Below, piece by piece: positions 1 through 11,340 of a stretch of 64,000 nucleotides of DNA (its first letter is position 1; every line of letters starts with the position of its first letter). Position numbers and translations under genes: made by a program. The DNA is from Riptortus pedestris (Eukaryota > Arthropoda > Insecta > Hemiptera > Alydidae), in NCBI GenBank assembly GCA_019009955.1, contig CM032231.1, forward strand, positions 112,959,501 through 113,023,500, read 5' to 3'. Below the pieces are notes generated by a model. It was not told the origin of the DNA. It saw nothing but the letters and a program-made list of their open reading frames with translations, and did no database searches.

Positions 1-29
1 ACCCATCAAACCAAAACTGCGACCCCTAG

Positions 30-87
<58 letters not shown>

Positions 88-108
88 CGTGCGTGCGTGC
101 GTGCGTGC

Positions 109-141
<33 letters not shown>
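1..141 (+). mobile_element. HINE-A copy, 5' cut by window edge, with (GT)n array
   Basis: The first 30 bases (atcaaaccaaaactgcgacc) match the HINE-A segment that immediately precedes the microsatellite in every full copy. From about 31 a (GT)n array with a (GC/GT) centre runs to about 132, then a short (TA)n. Here GT replaces the usual TA. The open frame across the repeat is low-complexity and is not taken as a gene. Confidence 0.7.
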
Positions 142-604
142 CAGCATAAATTAAGGAGTCCTTCTTCCTTGAAGTACTTAAATATGATTCTGACGTTTAG
201 ATATCATGTGTTATTAATTGTTGTAAGTGCATGTTACTGGTATATTCATGTATGACCAATTCATAGTTGTGTTAAAATTAATTTTTCTCGTCTAATCAAG
301 GAACAGTTTTTCTTTTATGGCGTTATCTGTTTTATTTTAATTTCTAGCAATTTTGGGTCTTTTACTGGATGAGTTTTGACATTTGTCTAAAGTCAGGATA
401 TATCGGTGTGTTACTGTCTTATGTTTCGTAACTAGTATGATTCCAGACATCAGTACTTCCTTTGTAGAAGAAGAACTAGTCAAAAGAAGAAAAATATATA
501 AACTTCAATATTCCTTTTTAGAGACGTTAAGAGTAATATGACACCTACTTCATTAAAAGAAGAGTGAGTCAATTCAATATATCCCTCCCTTGATATTATA
601 AAAG
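142..604. other. AT-rich sequence without recognised feature
   Basis: No open frame of interest and no recognised repeat. It may hold decayed HINE-A flank, but I cannot support a boundary. Confidence 0.4.
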
Positions 605-800
605 TCCGGGACGCAGGGGCTGTGTAAACTAAGCAGATTTCCCTTGTGAAGTTTTACAATAGAAAAGTCTGAATACTGGTAACACAATACCACCGTGATT
701 AGATAATGAGAAATCTTTCAGTTAATATTAATAATAAATACCCAACTGAAACGGCTTCTGAATTGTAAGAATAACAAGAATTTATATTTTAATGATCGGT
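605..800 (+). mobile_element. HINE-A 5' end fragment
   Basis: It begins TCCGGGACGCAGGGGCTG and continues with aagcagatttccc and the 'gtgaagttttacaatag' block. The following 'cccaactgaaacggcttctg' is shared with the copies at 21770 and 44243. Core and 3' end are absent. Confidence 0.75.
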
Positions 801-845
801 CGATTCAAGAGTTCCTCCAGAATGACGAATGTAAATATACAAAAG

Positions 846-1435
846 TCACGCTGGGGCTGCGTTAACTAAGCAGATTTCCCACTTGCCTCTCGTATTTGCA
901 TTAATCTCAAGACGTAAAAGTTCAATGAGAACAATAATTGTTATGTGGGCTTCAAATAAAGTGCTTCATAATATAAAAGCTTATTGTTGATATGAAATGA
1001 GTAGGACTTGAGGTTTACTGAAGGCCGTCACCAAAACATGCAAATATCTCAGTTAATATTAAAGATAATGAAAAAATGTACTTAAAGTATTTACAGAATA
1101 TTATATTTACAATAAGACTGGTTCCATGCAATTTTTCGTTCCGACGCATAACAACGGAGATATTAAGAATTTCCGAAATTCCTCCTCTCTAAACCCACCC
1201 CTCCCACTAGTTCGATTTTCAGCTTTAACATAAAACACTTATATATCGAGTTTGGTAACAATTAAACAAAAATTGCGACCGCTAGATCGGTAACAGACAA
1301 ATATATTCAATTTTGAACGGACCTCATTTTCGTTATCTCCTAGGTAGGACCGATGGGCATTTGAAGAAAAATGTCGAAAATCACGTCATGTGTACGACCT
1401 CAATAGCTGATTTCATTTAAATGAAATCTGCTTAA
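846..1435 (+). mobile_element. HINE-A near full-length copy without long microsatellite
   Basis: The 5' end is tcacgctggggctgcgttaa plus aagcagatttccc. The body 'cttcataatataaaagctta' and the core 'cataacaacggagatatt' follow. A few TA units replace the array, then 'ttgaacggacctcatttt'. The 3' palindrome is tttcatttaaatgaaa followed by tctgcttaa. Both inverted ends are recognisable. Confidence 0.8.
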
Positions 1436-1449
1436 ACGGTCATTACAAG

Positions 1450-1600
1450 CAACATTATTGTTTGAAAACGGATCATACTTGAAGCTTTTGTCATAAACTT
1501 CCTGGGTAGTTTAAACTGATACAATGGATCACATTTGAAGACATTTTTCAAAAATCACTTCATGAGTTCAAATGTATGTCTTCAGTGAAACAGAAGGTAT
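1450..1600 (+). mobile_element. Diverged HINE-A 3' fragment
   Basis: The blocks 'cctgggtagtttaaactgat', 'acatttgaagacattttt' and 'cacttcatgagt' follow the order of the HINE-A 3' third, directly downstream of the copy ending at 1435. The terminal palindrome is missing. Confidence 0.5.
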
Positions 1601-2017
1601 TATTTAATTAAGTTTTTTTTTTTTTTTTTTTTTTTTTTATTACTCATATTCTGTTAACACCAAGGAAAGTACAAGTTTGAAAATGGACGAATACAAGTAG
1701 TATGTAGTTTTCTTATGAAGAAAAACGATGGTATCTTATAAGGTTATTTCACAAAAAGAAAAACGTGAAGACTATAATAATACCGAATAAAGTCATGAGA
1801 ACTGGAAGAATCAGTCCATATAATTGAATATATATTACTGCGAAGATAACATTGATGAATTTTCCCTGAGCCTTTTAGTTGCTTAGTTAATTATCCATAA
1901 TTTATTTACATTTAACCATAACGAGAGTGATTATGTAAACATGACCCTTCTAAACATAAGTGTTTCAGGATGTTTTTCCCATCATAATTGAGCAGCTATT
2001 ATTCGTTTAAAATCTTT
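1601..2017. other. Poly-T tract and AT-rich sequence
   Basis: A T-run covers about 1611-1638. The rest shows no recognised coding or repeat signal. Confidence 0.4.
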
Positions 2018-2398
2018 TTAGATGATTACTCTAAAGGGAAATAAGCTATTGCAGTTGCACTCGTGACGCAATTTTCGAAACATTTCCTTGAATGTCCACA
2101 GATCTTACCTAGAAGATGAAGAAAATAAGGTTAAAATTATAGATAATGTATATATTTGTTACCTCTCTAGCGGTCGCCATTATTGACGTATCGTTACCAA
2201 ACTCGATATGTACGCGGTTTTTTAAAAACTAAAGATGAAGTTCGTTAACAGCTGATGCGGGACTGGGGGAGAGAGGGTTTAGTGGGCAAGCGTTTCGAGA
2301 AGTATCTCCGTTATTATACGTCGGATCGAAAAATTGTGTAAAACCAATTAGCCAGTTCTATTTTCTCTATCATGAATAGTGACTAAGAGTGTTGCATT
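2018..2398 (-). mobile_element. HINE-A host copy, 3' half (split by nested copy)
   Basis: On the minus strand a diverged 3' palindrome lies at about 2018-2050, followed by the 'gagatgacgaaaatg'-like block, 'ctctagcggtcgc', the core and 'tttgcatttt'. The copy stops exactly at the 3' terminus of the next HINE-A copy. It resumes at about 3013 with 'agttatcagccttcagtaaa', the sequence that normally adjoins 'ttgcattttt' in intact copies. Confidence 0.7.
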
Positions 2399-2491
2399 TT
2401 AGCAGATTTCCCTGAAGGGAAATCAGCTATTGAGGTCGTACTCATGACACGATTTTAGAAAAATGTCCTCAAATTTCCATCGACCGTTCAA

Positions 2492-2536
<45 letters not shown>

Positions 2537-3012
2537 TAATTTTATATTTTTCTGTTTACGCTCAAGCGGTCGTAATTTTTTTGATCGTTACCAAACTCGA
2601 TATTTAAACGGTTAATGCGAAAATAAAGCTCAAGTTCGTTAATGGGTGAAACCGGATAGGGGAAAGGGGGGGCTTAGAGGGGGAGAATTTCGAAAATTCT
2701 TAATGTCTCAGTTATTATGCGTCGATCGAAATATTGTATAAAAAACAATCTTATTGCAAATGTAATGTTATATAAATGGTGTTATGTACGTTTTTTCAGT
2801 ACCTTTTATATTAACCGAGATATTTGCATTTTTTAGTTTTCGGCCTTCAATATAATCCCACTACTACATGTTAACAATAAGCTGTTATATTATGAAGCAG
2901 TTTGAAGCCTACATGCTAAATATCCTTCTCATTGAACTTTTAAGTCTTGAGATAAATGAATTTATTTGACGCACGTGGGAAATCTTAGTTAACGCAGCCC
3001 CTGCGAGACGGA
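2399..3012 (-). mobile_element. HINE-A full-length copy nested in another copy
   Basis: On the minus strand it runs from TCCGTCTCGCAGGGGCTGCG (3012) to the 3' palindrome ttccctgaagggaa and CTGCTAA (2399). The (TA)n array is at 2494-2533. Both termini are preserved. The flanks on either side join to a continuous internal HINE-A sequence, so this copy inserted after the host. Confidence 0.85.
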
Positions 3013-3180
3013 CTTTTTTAGTTATCAGCCTTCAGTAAACCCCACTCCTACTCATGCCATATTATTATGGTAATAAGTTGTTATATCATGACACACTAAA
3101 TTAGAATATTAAATACCAAATATTGTTTTTATTGAACTTTTACTGCTTGAGGTACATGCAAGTACGTTGTGAGATGACGG
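3013..3180 (-). mobile_element. HINE-A host copy, 5' half (continues 2018-2398)
   Basis: The plus strand reads 'agttatcagccttcagtaaaccccactcctactcat' in short blocks typical of the HINE-A region just upstream of the core on the minus strand. The true 5' terminus is not clear and fades by about 3180. Confidence 0.65.
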
Positions 3181-3521
3181 CTCCATTTAATATTTTACCC
3201 ATATCATATCACCCAATACCATACATATATACCAATATCGTACTCCATATTTAGGTAATGGCTGAAACGTTAAAAAGAATAAGGGTTGGTGGGTTAGAGG
3301 GGGCAAGTCGAAAATCCATCCCTTATGAGTTGTGTCAAGTAATGTTATAGAACTAACCTTGTTCAACTATTGATGCTCTACAATTGTCTACACATTTTAT
3401 CGTAGACCATATATATAGTTATTCATACTTTCTTATTTTCAGCCTCCAACAATAACGAACCCCCTCTAATACTCATCGGACTTTTACTGTATAAAGAATA
3501 TTAACAAAAAATATTAAAAAA
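3181..3521. other. AT-rich interval with a diverged HINE-A-like piece
   Basis: A short piece at 3258-3320 ('gtaatggctgaaacg', 'gggttagagggggcaag') resembles a minus-strand HINE-A core, and 'ttttcagcctccaacaataa' follows near 3435. Nothing else is recognised. Confidence 0.4.
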
Positions 3522-3973
3522 TCCGTCACTCAGGGGCTGCGGAAACTAAGCAGATTTCCCATGTGAAGTTTTACAATAGGGACATTTCACGAGAGGAGAA
3601 CTGTTACGGAAACGGCCGAAATTGTCACGACTAGAACCGAAATTGGCCGTGCTCATCTCATCCGTTATCCGCACACACTTAATAAAAATGCAAATATCTC
3701 GGTTGATATTCAAGGTAGAGAATAAATGTATATAACAGTATTACAGTAAATGTAATTTGCAATAAGATTGATTCTATACAATGTTTTGATCCGACGCATA
3801 GTAACGGAGATATTAAGAATTTTCGGAAATCCTCCCCTCTAAAAACCCCCTCCCACTGGTCCAATTTCAGCTATTAACGAACTTGATCTTTATTTTTACA
3901 TAAAACGTTTAAATATCGAGTTTGGTAACGATCAAGCAAAACTTGCGACAGCTAGATCGTTAACAAACAAATA

Positions 3974-4041
<68 letters not shown>

Positions 4042-4155
4042 GAACGGTCCTCATTTTTGTTATCTCCTGGGTAGGATACATGGACATTTGAAGAACATTT
4101 TTGAAAATCGCGTCACGACCTCAATAGCTGATTTCCTGTAAAGGGTATTTGCTAA
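3522..4155 (+). mobile_element. HINE-A full-length copy
   Basis: Starts TCCGTCACTCAGGGGCTGCG with aagcagatttccc. It carries 'gtgaagttttacaatag', the core 'catagtaacggagatatt', 'aacgaacttgatctttatt', a (TA)n array at 3967-4036 and 'ttgaacggtcctcattttt'. The degenerate 3' end is gatttcctgtaaagggtatttgctaa. Confidence 0.85.
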
Positions 4156-4199
4156 AAATTGTATATATGGTGGGACGAGATCTATAGTGTGCCATACCC

Positions 4200-4247
4200 G
4201 CTCACATGGAAAATCCTTGTTAATTTACGCAGTCACTACGTGCCGGA
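4200..4247 (-). mobile_element. HINE-A 5' terminal fragment
   Basis: The plus strand reads 'cacatggaaaatccttgtta' then 'acgcagtcactacgtgccgga', a diverged reverse complement of the HINE-A 5' end. No body is attached. Confidence 0.6.
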
Positions 4248-4255
4248 CATTTATT

Positions 4256-4807
4256 TAGTGGCATGCCATTGTATTACGCTTATAGCATTTCTAAATCAAT
4301 TAAATGCGTAGCCAGGGACAGCAACGGTTAACTGTAAACGACGTTTGAAGCTATGTTTGGAGGGAACAGCGAGGTAGGAAATATGGCCTTGTAATTGGAA
4401 ACAAAGAGATCGGCTTAAATATGTCATGAAGGGTCCGCATGAGACCGTTGTTAACGTCATTTATCAATTCCATAACAGATGGGATTTATCTGCTCTGGAC
4501 TACGTGGTCGCTGCGTGTCACAAGTCAGTTATCATCTCCATGACACTCAGAACATTCCACTGACTCTTTCTTATCACAAATGACAACTATGCTACTTTTA
4601 CTCTTGATAACCCAGATCCATCACCCTATGAACTTGTCGCAACCATTACAATTATTATTGTTAAATTGTAAATATTAGCTATATTATCTACTGCTTTTAT
4701 GCTGAATATCCTGAAAGCCTTGAAAAATTCGCATAGTCCGCATTAGTAAACTCCACTGAAGAAATGTGTGGATCAGCTAGAGATAGCTGATAGTTAGTTG
4801 GTTCCGC

Positions 4808-4812
<5 letters not shown>
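4256..4812. other. Low-repeat interval
   Basis: This is one of the few stretches without recognised repeats. No sustained open frame or splice-flanked coding signal was found. Confidence 0.4.

Positions 4813-4854
<42 letters not shown>
4813..4854. repeat. (TA)n microsatellite
   Basis: A perfect TA array follows 'gttccgctag'. No HINE-A sequence flanks it on either side, unlike most TA arrays here. Confidence 0.9.
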
Positions 4855-4857
<3 letters not shown>

Positions 4858-4929
4858 GTAACATCTATCTGTTCAATGATTTTTTTTCCTCGAAATTTCA
4901 TTATACTTTTTTGTTTCAAATGCCGTTGA

Positions 4930-5500
4930 CTCGATATCTGCAATTTTTGGCTTTTATGTCTGTTTGTTTGTTACATTTTCACGCCGAAACTACTTAACCG
5001 AATATAACGAAACTTGGTACGTGTATTAATGGTAACCCAAATTAGACTTCATGCTATATTAATATTCACAGAGACGAACGTGAATAGAGGTTATATGGAA
5101 CGTCTGAAACGAAAAATCTTTATATTCTTTTCATCCGACGGTTTGTCGGCAAACATATACATAACAGAAGTTGTTGTGTTTTGATATTTAAATTAACTTT
5201 GGTTACGTACACTTTTGTAGTATACCTTATTATAAACTATATATTCTTTAAAAGAATATTCATTGCGGGAGTCAAAAATTTTAAATGGTACAAATGACTT
5301 AGCTGAACTCAAATAAACTCCGTATGTGGGTTGGAGTTAACTTCTCTTTGATTATAATCTATATTAACATTTTTTAGGAACGAACAGGAATGGAGCCATA
5401 AAATGAAAAATAGCGATAATTCGTTTCCTATTGAGTTTTTGGCAAATATGCACATGACAAAAGTTGTTTATTGTCGGTTATAAAAACTGCAAATCTACCC
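4930..5500 (+). mobile_element. Canonical Helitron-like fragment (family B)
   Basis: 'cgccgaaactacttaaccga' followed by 'gaaacttggta' is the typical subterminal block of insect Helitrons. The body ('tttgtcggcaaacatatac', 'cataacagaagttgtt', 'actccgtatgtgggttgg') matches the longer copy at 6317-7253. The terminal TC and CTRR are not evident. Confidence 0.6.
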
Positions 5501-5520
5501 TTAAATAGTCATGTTGGTTG

Positions 5521-5548
<28 letters not shown>
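5521..5548. repeat. Poly-T tract
   Basis: A run of 28 T. It may be the tail of a minus-strand retroposed copy, but I could not identify an attached element. Confidence 0.8.
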
Positions 5549-5551
<3 letters not shown>

Positions 5552-6316
5552 TTCAACCTTATTTTTACCCAAAAGTTTCGAGCCTTTTTTACTTTACTTA
5601 TTTCTAAAACAGTGATTCACGTTATCGTTAAATAAAAGTAATGAACATATGTTTGAAATAATGCATTTAACAAGTTTTAAATGTAAATTTCGTCGTTGCA
5701 TAGCCATTCGCCAGGCATAAATCAACAAAATACACTTCCTTAATGCAAGTTTACAATTGCTGAACCATCTATCTTTGTAACGGCTGTTTTCTTGTCTGCA
5801 ACTTCTTAGACTGCATCTAAATACTGGACCTCTTGTTTTATGAAATATAATCCTCATGAAGTGTCCTTAATTAAATTAAAGAACTCAACATTTTTTTTTT
5901 AAATTCTTCTCTTAGGCTCCTATAGAAATAGTTAACGAGCTGACAGAGAATTCCGAGCACCATTGTCTTGATAATTCGAGAAGTATTGAGCCCATAGCTG
6001 TGACAATTGTGCCTCTGGTGTATCACGACATCTGTGATTGTGCCTGGTTTAATTGATATCTAGACAATGCTACTAGATTCCATCATAGGTCTTCCTTTTG
6101 GAAAGTGTGTCACTTTTACTATTGATGTATGTCAGCCAACTGTCAGTGCCCTCTGCTTTATGACTATTCACTGACAGATCATTGTCTCAACTATCGTTTC
6201 AAACATGTATTAAAGCTATGGGCAAACACTGGCGTCCAAAGCGATTTTTGTTGTATTAAAATAGACATGAAATAAAGGTCCTTCAATGTTTTTTTTTTTA
6301 ATACACCTAAGTTAAA
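5549..6316. other. Low-repeat interval
   Basis: An 87-codon minus-strand frame lies at 5594-5857. It has no recognisable domain and ordinary AT-rich composition, so I do not call it a gene. The more GC-balanced part at 5930-6240 also lacks an identifiable product. Confidence 0.35.
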
Positions 6317-7253
6317 TCTATATATATAAAAATGAATGTTTGTTTGTACATCCTTTATAGAATTGTAAACGGCTGCACCGAATTTTATGAAACTTGGTAT
6401 GTATTTACCTGCTAAAACAGGTTAGGTTTCTGGCTATACTAATATTGACTGAGACGAAGAGGAGTTGGGGTTATAATGGGAGGCCTGAAATTAAAAATAT
6501 CGATATTTCGTCTCCTATTGGTTTTTCGGCAAATATGCACATAACAAAAGTTGTTTACTTTGTTATTTAGAGTAACTTTTGTAATATACTCTTTTGTAAT
6601 ATACTCTAAAAACTATAATCCAACAATTTTATATGGTACAAAAGACTCAAACGAAATAAACGAAACTCCGTATGTGATTTGGTATTAACACCTCCCAGAT
6701 TATAAGCTATACTTAAATTTCGAGGTATGAACAGGAGGGGGGTTATAAGGAAGATCTGAAATATAAAATCGCGATATTTCGTAACATATTCATTTTTCAG
6801 CAAATGTGCATATCCCAAAAGTTGTTTGTTTTGTTATTTAAAGTAACTTTTGTTACATGAATTTTTGTCCTATGACGAACATTAAATGAGGTATACACGG
6901 AAAACTACAGAAGGGTTTAACAATGTTATGGGCGCGAAAGACTAAATCGAAATCAACGAAACTCCGTATTTTTGCCAATGATAATATGATAATCTATGAT
7001 GATGTTATTTATAAAAAAGATACATGCACAGGAAATGGGTGATATAAAAATATAGTGTATTTTGTAGAATTAAGTACATAACAAATACTTTTATTATTAA
7101 CGTATCCCCAGCACGCCAGACTCGAGTTTAAATTCTAAGCATATAGACGGGAAAATGTAAAAATATTGTACAAAGTATAGCCACAAAAAAAAGTACCATT
7201 ATCATTCGGCCTCAAATGATTTCCCAGGCGAAGCCGGGGTACCTTAGCTACTA
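6317..7253 (+). mobile_element. Canonical Helitron, non-autonomous (family B)
   Basis: It starts A|TCTATATATATAAAAATGAA with 'tgtttgtttgtacatcc', the usual insect Helitron 5' start. It ends with 'ggcgaagccggggtacc' and 'ttagcta', the usual GC-rich hairpin and near-CTRR terminus, here slightly mutated. The interior has two diverged repeats of about 300 bp (about 6420-6590 and 6700-6870) sharing 'atatgcacataacaaaag'-type blocks. No Rep/helicase coding remains. Confidence 0.75.
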
Positions 7254-7263
7254 TTTAATAAAA

Positions 7264-7540
7264 TCCGCCACTGGGCTGAGCAGACAAAGCGGATTTTCCA
7301 CGTGCTGATATGAGACACTACTAAGAGGTGCGTAGTAGTGGGGGTTTACTGAAGGCCGTAAACCCCGTAATGTATATAAACAGTTGTAGAGTATCAATCG
7401 TTTAAGAAGGTTGATTCTATAAAACTTTTCTATACGATTTATAATTCAGGAAATATTATGAATTTTCAAATCCCCAACCTTCTAAACCCCTCCTATTTCA
7501 TCTATTTAACTAATGCGACCTTTAGTGTTAAATAAAACAA
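7264..7540 (+). mobile_element. HINE-A fragment (5' end and part of core)
   Basis: Diverged 5' end 'tccgccactgggctgagcag', then 'gtttactgaaggccgtaaac', 'gttgattctat', and core 'aggaaatattatgaattttc' with C-rich block. The 3' half is missing. Confidence 0.6.
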
Positions 7541-7565
7541 TTAATTACCTTATCTTATCTTGACT

Positions 7566-7812
7566 CGGACTCAGGTTAGCCATGTAATCACATAGCTTAA
7601 CTCTAAAGCGTTGCCTTTAGTCTTACATAGTAGTACGCCTAGAATAGTGAGTTCGTTTCCTGCCTGGGCAAATAGGAATTTATTTAGTGACGAATTCAAT
7701 GAATAAAATACTTAGTCCCTCAGAAAAGAGTGGTAACGTGTAGAGAACCGGTCCCAATTAGCCATAGTAGCAAAAAGTGGACGTTAATAAATAAATAAAT
7801 GATAATATTAAA
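7566..7812 (+). repeat. tRNA-derived SINE, near full length
   Basis: The tRNA-like head starts 'cggactcaggttagccatgt' with a B-box-like 'gagttcgtttcc'. It is followed by the family body 'atttagtgacgaatt', 'gagtggtaacgtgtagagaac' and 'ttagccatagtagcaaaaag', then 'tggacgttaataaataaata' and a TAA-type tail. It is probably mobilised in trans by a LINE with a similar tail. Confidence 0.75.
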
Positions 7813-7814
7813 CC

Positions 7815-8115
7815 GAGTCATCACACTACGTATTGAGTACCTCACACAGTAAATGTTCAATGAAAACAATATTAGTTAAATAAGCTTGAAATGAGTGAGG
7901 TTTTACTAAAGACTAAAAATTAAAAAGTGCAAATATCTCCGTTAATATTTATGATAGAGAAAATATGTATATGCCAACATTTATAGACAATTAAATTTGC
8001 CAGATTAAATCTCTACAATTTTTGGGTCCGACGAATAATGACGGAGATATTTCGAATTTTCTAAATTGGGCCAAAAAGGACAATTTGCTATACTTGTATT
8101 ATTTCGTACAAGAAA
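7815..8115 (+). mobile_element. HINE-A fragment (body and core)
   Basis: 'atgttcaatgaaaacaatat', 'gtgaggttttactaaagact', 'gtgcaaatatctccgttaat' and 'cgaataatgacggagatatt' occur in HINE-A order. Both ends are missing. Confidence 0.65.
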
Positions 8116-8701
8116 GTTAAAAAAAAATTCTACCGAAGAAAAGTTTGTTAAAAAGTGTTAAAAATGCGTAACATGCATATTTAATTTTTTTTAAATAATT
8201 ATACTTTTCAACATTTTAAACTAAAATATATAGTTTACAATCCACAATTTAAAAGGGAAATATTATAAATACATTTGTATTCTAAAATCATGGGTATACA
8301 TCATTCTTCAAATGTAAGCATAAATGTGAATATTAAAAAAAACAAAAAAAAACAAATATGATAAACCTAACCAATTAATCTCCATAATTACCCGACTATC
8401 ATTGACTCCTTTCAAATAATATTTTCCTAGATTTGTTGACAGCTCGTTTCTCCTTTAAAGATTTAGGACTTGGAACCGTATAAATAAATAAAGTTTTCCT
8501 TCATTTATATTTGATTAGAAAGCAAACTTTCAACAGAGGTCCTTTCACCAAGAAAGGGCTACGTGCCAAACTCATGCACGTCCAGTCCTTCTTATCTAGG
8601 TTCGATAGCTGACTCAGCTGTTATCGGGAAGAAATGTTTATCAGTTTAAATCTATTTAACAAGTTTTACAAAAAGAACCCAGTCCCCTTTACAAATATAT
8701 A

Positions 8702-8708
<7 letters not shown>
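8116..8708. other. AT-rich interval
   Basis: No open frame or recognised repeat beyond short A/T runs. Confidence 0.4.

Positions 8709-8758
<50 letters not shown>
8709..8758. repeat. (TA)n microsatellite
   Basis: A TA array preceded by 'tatatatatgtgtacata'. It is not flanked by HINE-A blocks. Confidence 0.85.
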
Positions 8759-8760
<2 letters not shown>

Positions 8761-9590
8761 AAATTCAGTCTAATTTTCTTGTAAATTAATTCTATTTAAG
8801 AATTAATAGGGACTGTTTTCTTCAATTTGATATTATTAATACATTGAATCATTAATTAAGTTTTTTTTAAAAAAAAATAAAAGTACGTAACAATTCATCA
8901 GACAAATAATACCAATGAGACTATAAATAATATCAATGTCTTTGAATTTCTATTATTTAGGAAGGAAATAATTGATAAGGGATAACACACAAATACTGAA
9001 ACATAGTAGATAATTTACTTTCTAGACACAACGGCAATAAGATATAAATAGTGTAAATGTTTTGTAATCTGTTAATACAAATCATTCGACAAGATTATCA
9101 CTGATATTATAGTGTATAACAAACATTAAAAAACGTACGTACGAAACATACAGCAGGAAAGAAAGTTGTAGCACATTTTGAATGACTTTCGATTTTTATT
9201 TTATTTTTATGTTCGTTCTACCTTCCATAAGGAGTAGTATAGATTCCCGAATATGTCTGTCCGACTATCCGTCTGTCTTTTTGCTTTTCAATGACCTGAT
9301 ACAAGTTTAAGGGGGGGGGGCTTAAAATTGACGAAATGAATATTACATCATTTTTGTTCGTGATAAATAGTCGCTTCCACAAAATTCGTTTTCATATGCC
9401 AAAAATTGGGAGACGTAGAAACTTTCGTAATGATGTCAATATTGTAATACTTCATTGAAAAGGCTTGTTAAATTCTCTTGAAGAGATTTTAAATCGTAAA
9501 ATGAATACTATGTAAACGACTGAAGTTGTCATTCTGGGACCCCATTCTTAAGTATATCATTTTTATTAAGTTTCACAGCTAAAGTAATCC
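8759..9590. other. AT-rich interval
   Basis: 'ccttccataaggagtagtat' and 'gtctgtccgactatccgtct' near 9230-9285 resemble low-complexity transposon ends, but no partner end was found. There is no coding signal. Confidence 0.35.
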
Positions 9591-9591
9591 A

Positions 9592-9815
9592 ATATACTGA
9601 AAAAATGTACATAATAACATTTATAGTACATTACATTTGTAATAAGATTGATTCTATACACGTTTTCGATCCGACGCATAATAACGGAGATATTAAGAAT
9701 TTTCGAAATTCTCCCCTTCTAAACCACCCCCTCCCCTTGGTCCAATTTCAGCGCTTAACGAACTTGATCTTTAAGCCTTTTTGTATATAACGATTATATA
9801 TCAAATCTGTTAAAA
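9592..9815 (+). mobile_element. HINE-A core fragment
   Basis: 'aatgtacataataacattta', 'gattgattctatacacg', 'cataataacggagatattaa', the C-rich block and 'aacgaacttgatcttt' occur in canonical order. The short frame over it is a repeat artefact. Confidence 0.7.
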
Positions 9816-9964
9816 TCGAAAGATTAGAAGTGGGGACTGATAAAATCTTAATTAATGATGTAATCTTGCAACTTGTTTGCATGTATCTCATCCAGTAAAG
9901 TTTTGTTTAAAACAATATTTAAGCTTGAAATAAAACGTTTCATGATATATTCGCTTATTTTTCA

Positions 9965-10328
9965 AGCCCGATGACTAAAAAGACACAGATAATTTTCAAG
10001 AACCAGCATATAAAATTATACGTATAGCAAATTAAACTTACTAAAAGATTGAATACAAATGATTTTTCGATTCGGATCACAGGAACGGAGATATTTTGAT
10101 TTTCGATTTTCTCCTCTACTAAATCTCTCCTCTCTCCGGTCCAATTTCAGCTTTTAACGAACTTGATCTTAATGTTTTACAGAGACTCTGTATATAAATA
10201 ATTGAGTTTTGTAGCTATAAAAAAAAATGGCGACCGCCACCTCAGTCAAGTAACACAAATTTATATATATATCATTCTGAGTTAATCATATTTTCGACAT
10301 TTCCTTGGCAGGACTTTTGGACATTTGA
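9965..10328 (+). mobile_element. HINE-A fragment (core to 3' block)
   Basis: Core 'aggaacggagatattttga', 'aacgaacttgatcttaatg', 'aaaatggcgaccgccac', a few TA units, then 'ttccttggcaggacttttgg' and 'acatttgat'. It is cut by the SINE that follows. Confidence 0.65.
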
Positions 10329-10330
10329 TT

Positions 10331-10620
10331 AGATTAGATGGTAATAAGGGTATTGTCCCCTGTCAGGGGTGAGAACGATTGTTCCCCTTCTACTGAACTA
10401 ATGTCCCATTTTAAGGGTGTTTGTGGGATGGCATGGGGGTAATGTAACACTGTGTGCAGGTTACCTTGCAGTTGGTAATACCAGGTGGGTTCCTGGCTGA
10501 GGGTTTTATTTAAAGAGTTCTTCTCAAAATAAATTCCTATTGCCCAGAGTGGAGTCAAACTCGCCCCTCCAGATTAACCGTATGGGATTAAGGCACACCG
10601 CTAACCTGAGCCCCCCCTAT
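10331..10620 (-). repeat. tRNA-derived SINE, variant body
   Basis: The minus-strand head is 'ggggggctcaggttagcggt' with B-box-like 'gagtttgactcc' and the family sequence 'gggcaataggaatttattt'. The body beyond this (10330-10500) differs from other copies, so it is a subfamily or a fusion with unrelated sequence. The frame reading through it is not a gene. Confidence 0.6.
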
Positions 10621-10677
10621 TTCGAATTAACCAATATCCACGTACGGTAAGCAGATAACCTACGGTCACATTTTTTT

Positions 10678-10786
10678 AAGCAGATTTCACTTAAGGAAAA
10701 TCAGCTATTTTCGAAAAATTTTCTCATATATCCATCGATCCTACCCAGGAGATGACGACAATGTGGTCCTTCGAAAATTTTATATA
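10678..10786 (-). mobile_element. HINE-A 3' part, interrupted by a Helitron
   Basis: The plus strand has agcagatttcacttaagg at the terminus, 'atccatcgatcctacccagg', 'agatgacgacaatgtggtcc' and then a TA run. It stops at the Helitron start and resumes in the TA array at 13022. Confidence 0.8.
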
Positions 10787-11340
10787 TCTTAATATATATA
10801 AATCTCCTGTCACGATGTTTGTCCGCGATGAACTCCTAAACTACTTAACCGATTTTAAATTAAATTTCCACACCGTGAGCAGTCTGGTCCAACTTGAGAG
10901 TTAGGATAGCTTAGATCTTTAATTATAGTCGCAATTTTATTTTATTGCAAATTATTTGTCTATAATTAATTGACAGTCACAATTATCTGTTAACAGATGT
11001 CGATACTTTTCGACTGGATTGAGTAAGTAATCAATAGATGGCACTGCTATGGTAAACCGACAAACGTGTCATATAACCTACAATTCAATAGCATGATTAC
11101 CACGTGTTATTGAGGCTAAAGTATAAATTAAATTTATTTTGTAGTAAACGAAATACCGTGAAATTCAATTATTTCTACTTTTTTAATTTTTGGTGTTAGC
11201 ATAGCCAACCACGTGTTACTTAGACCGAAGTGTAAATCAAATTCAAATTATAGTGACGATAATACAGTGAAATTATTCCTGCTTTTTACTTATTTGTATA
11301 TATTGTACTTATATACACGGCACATTCAACATTCAAGCTG

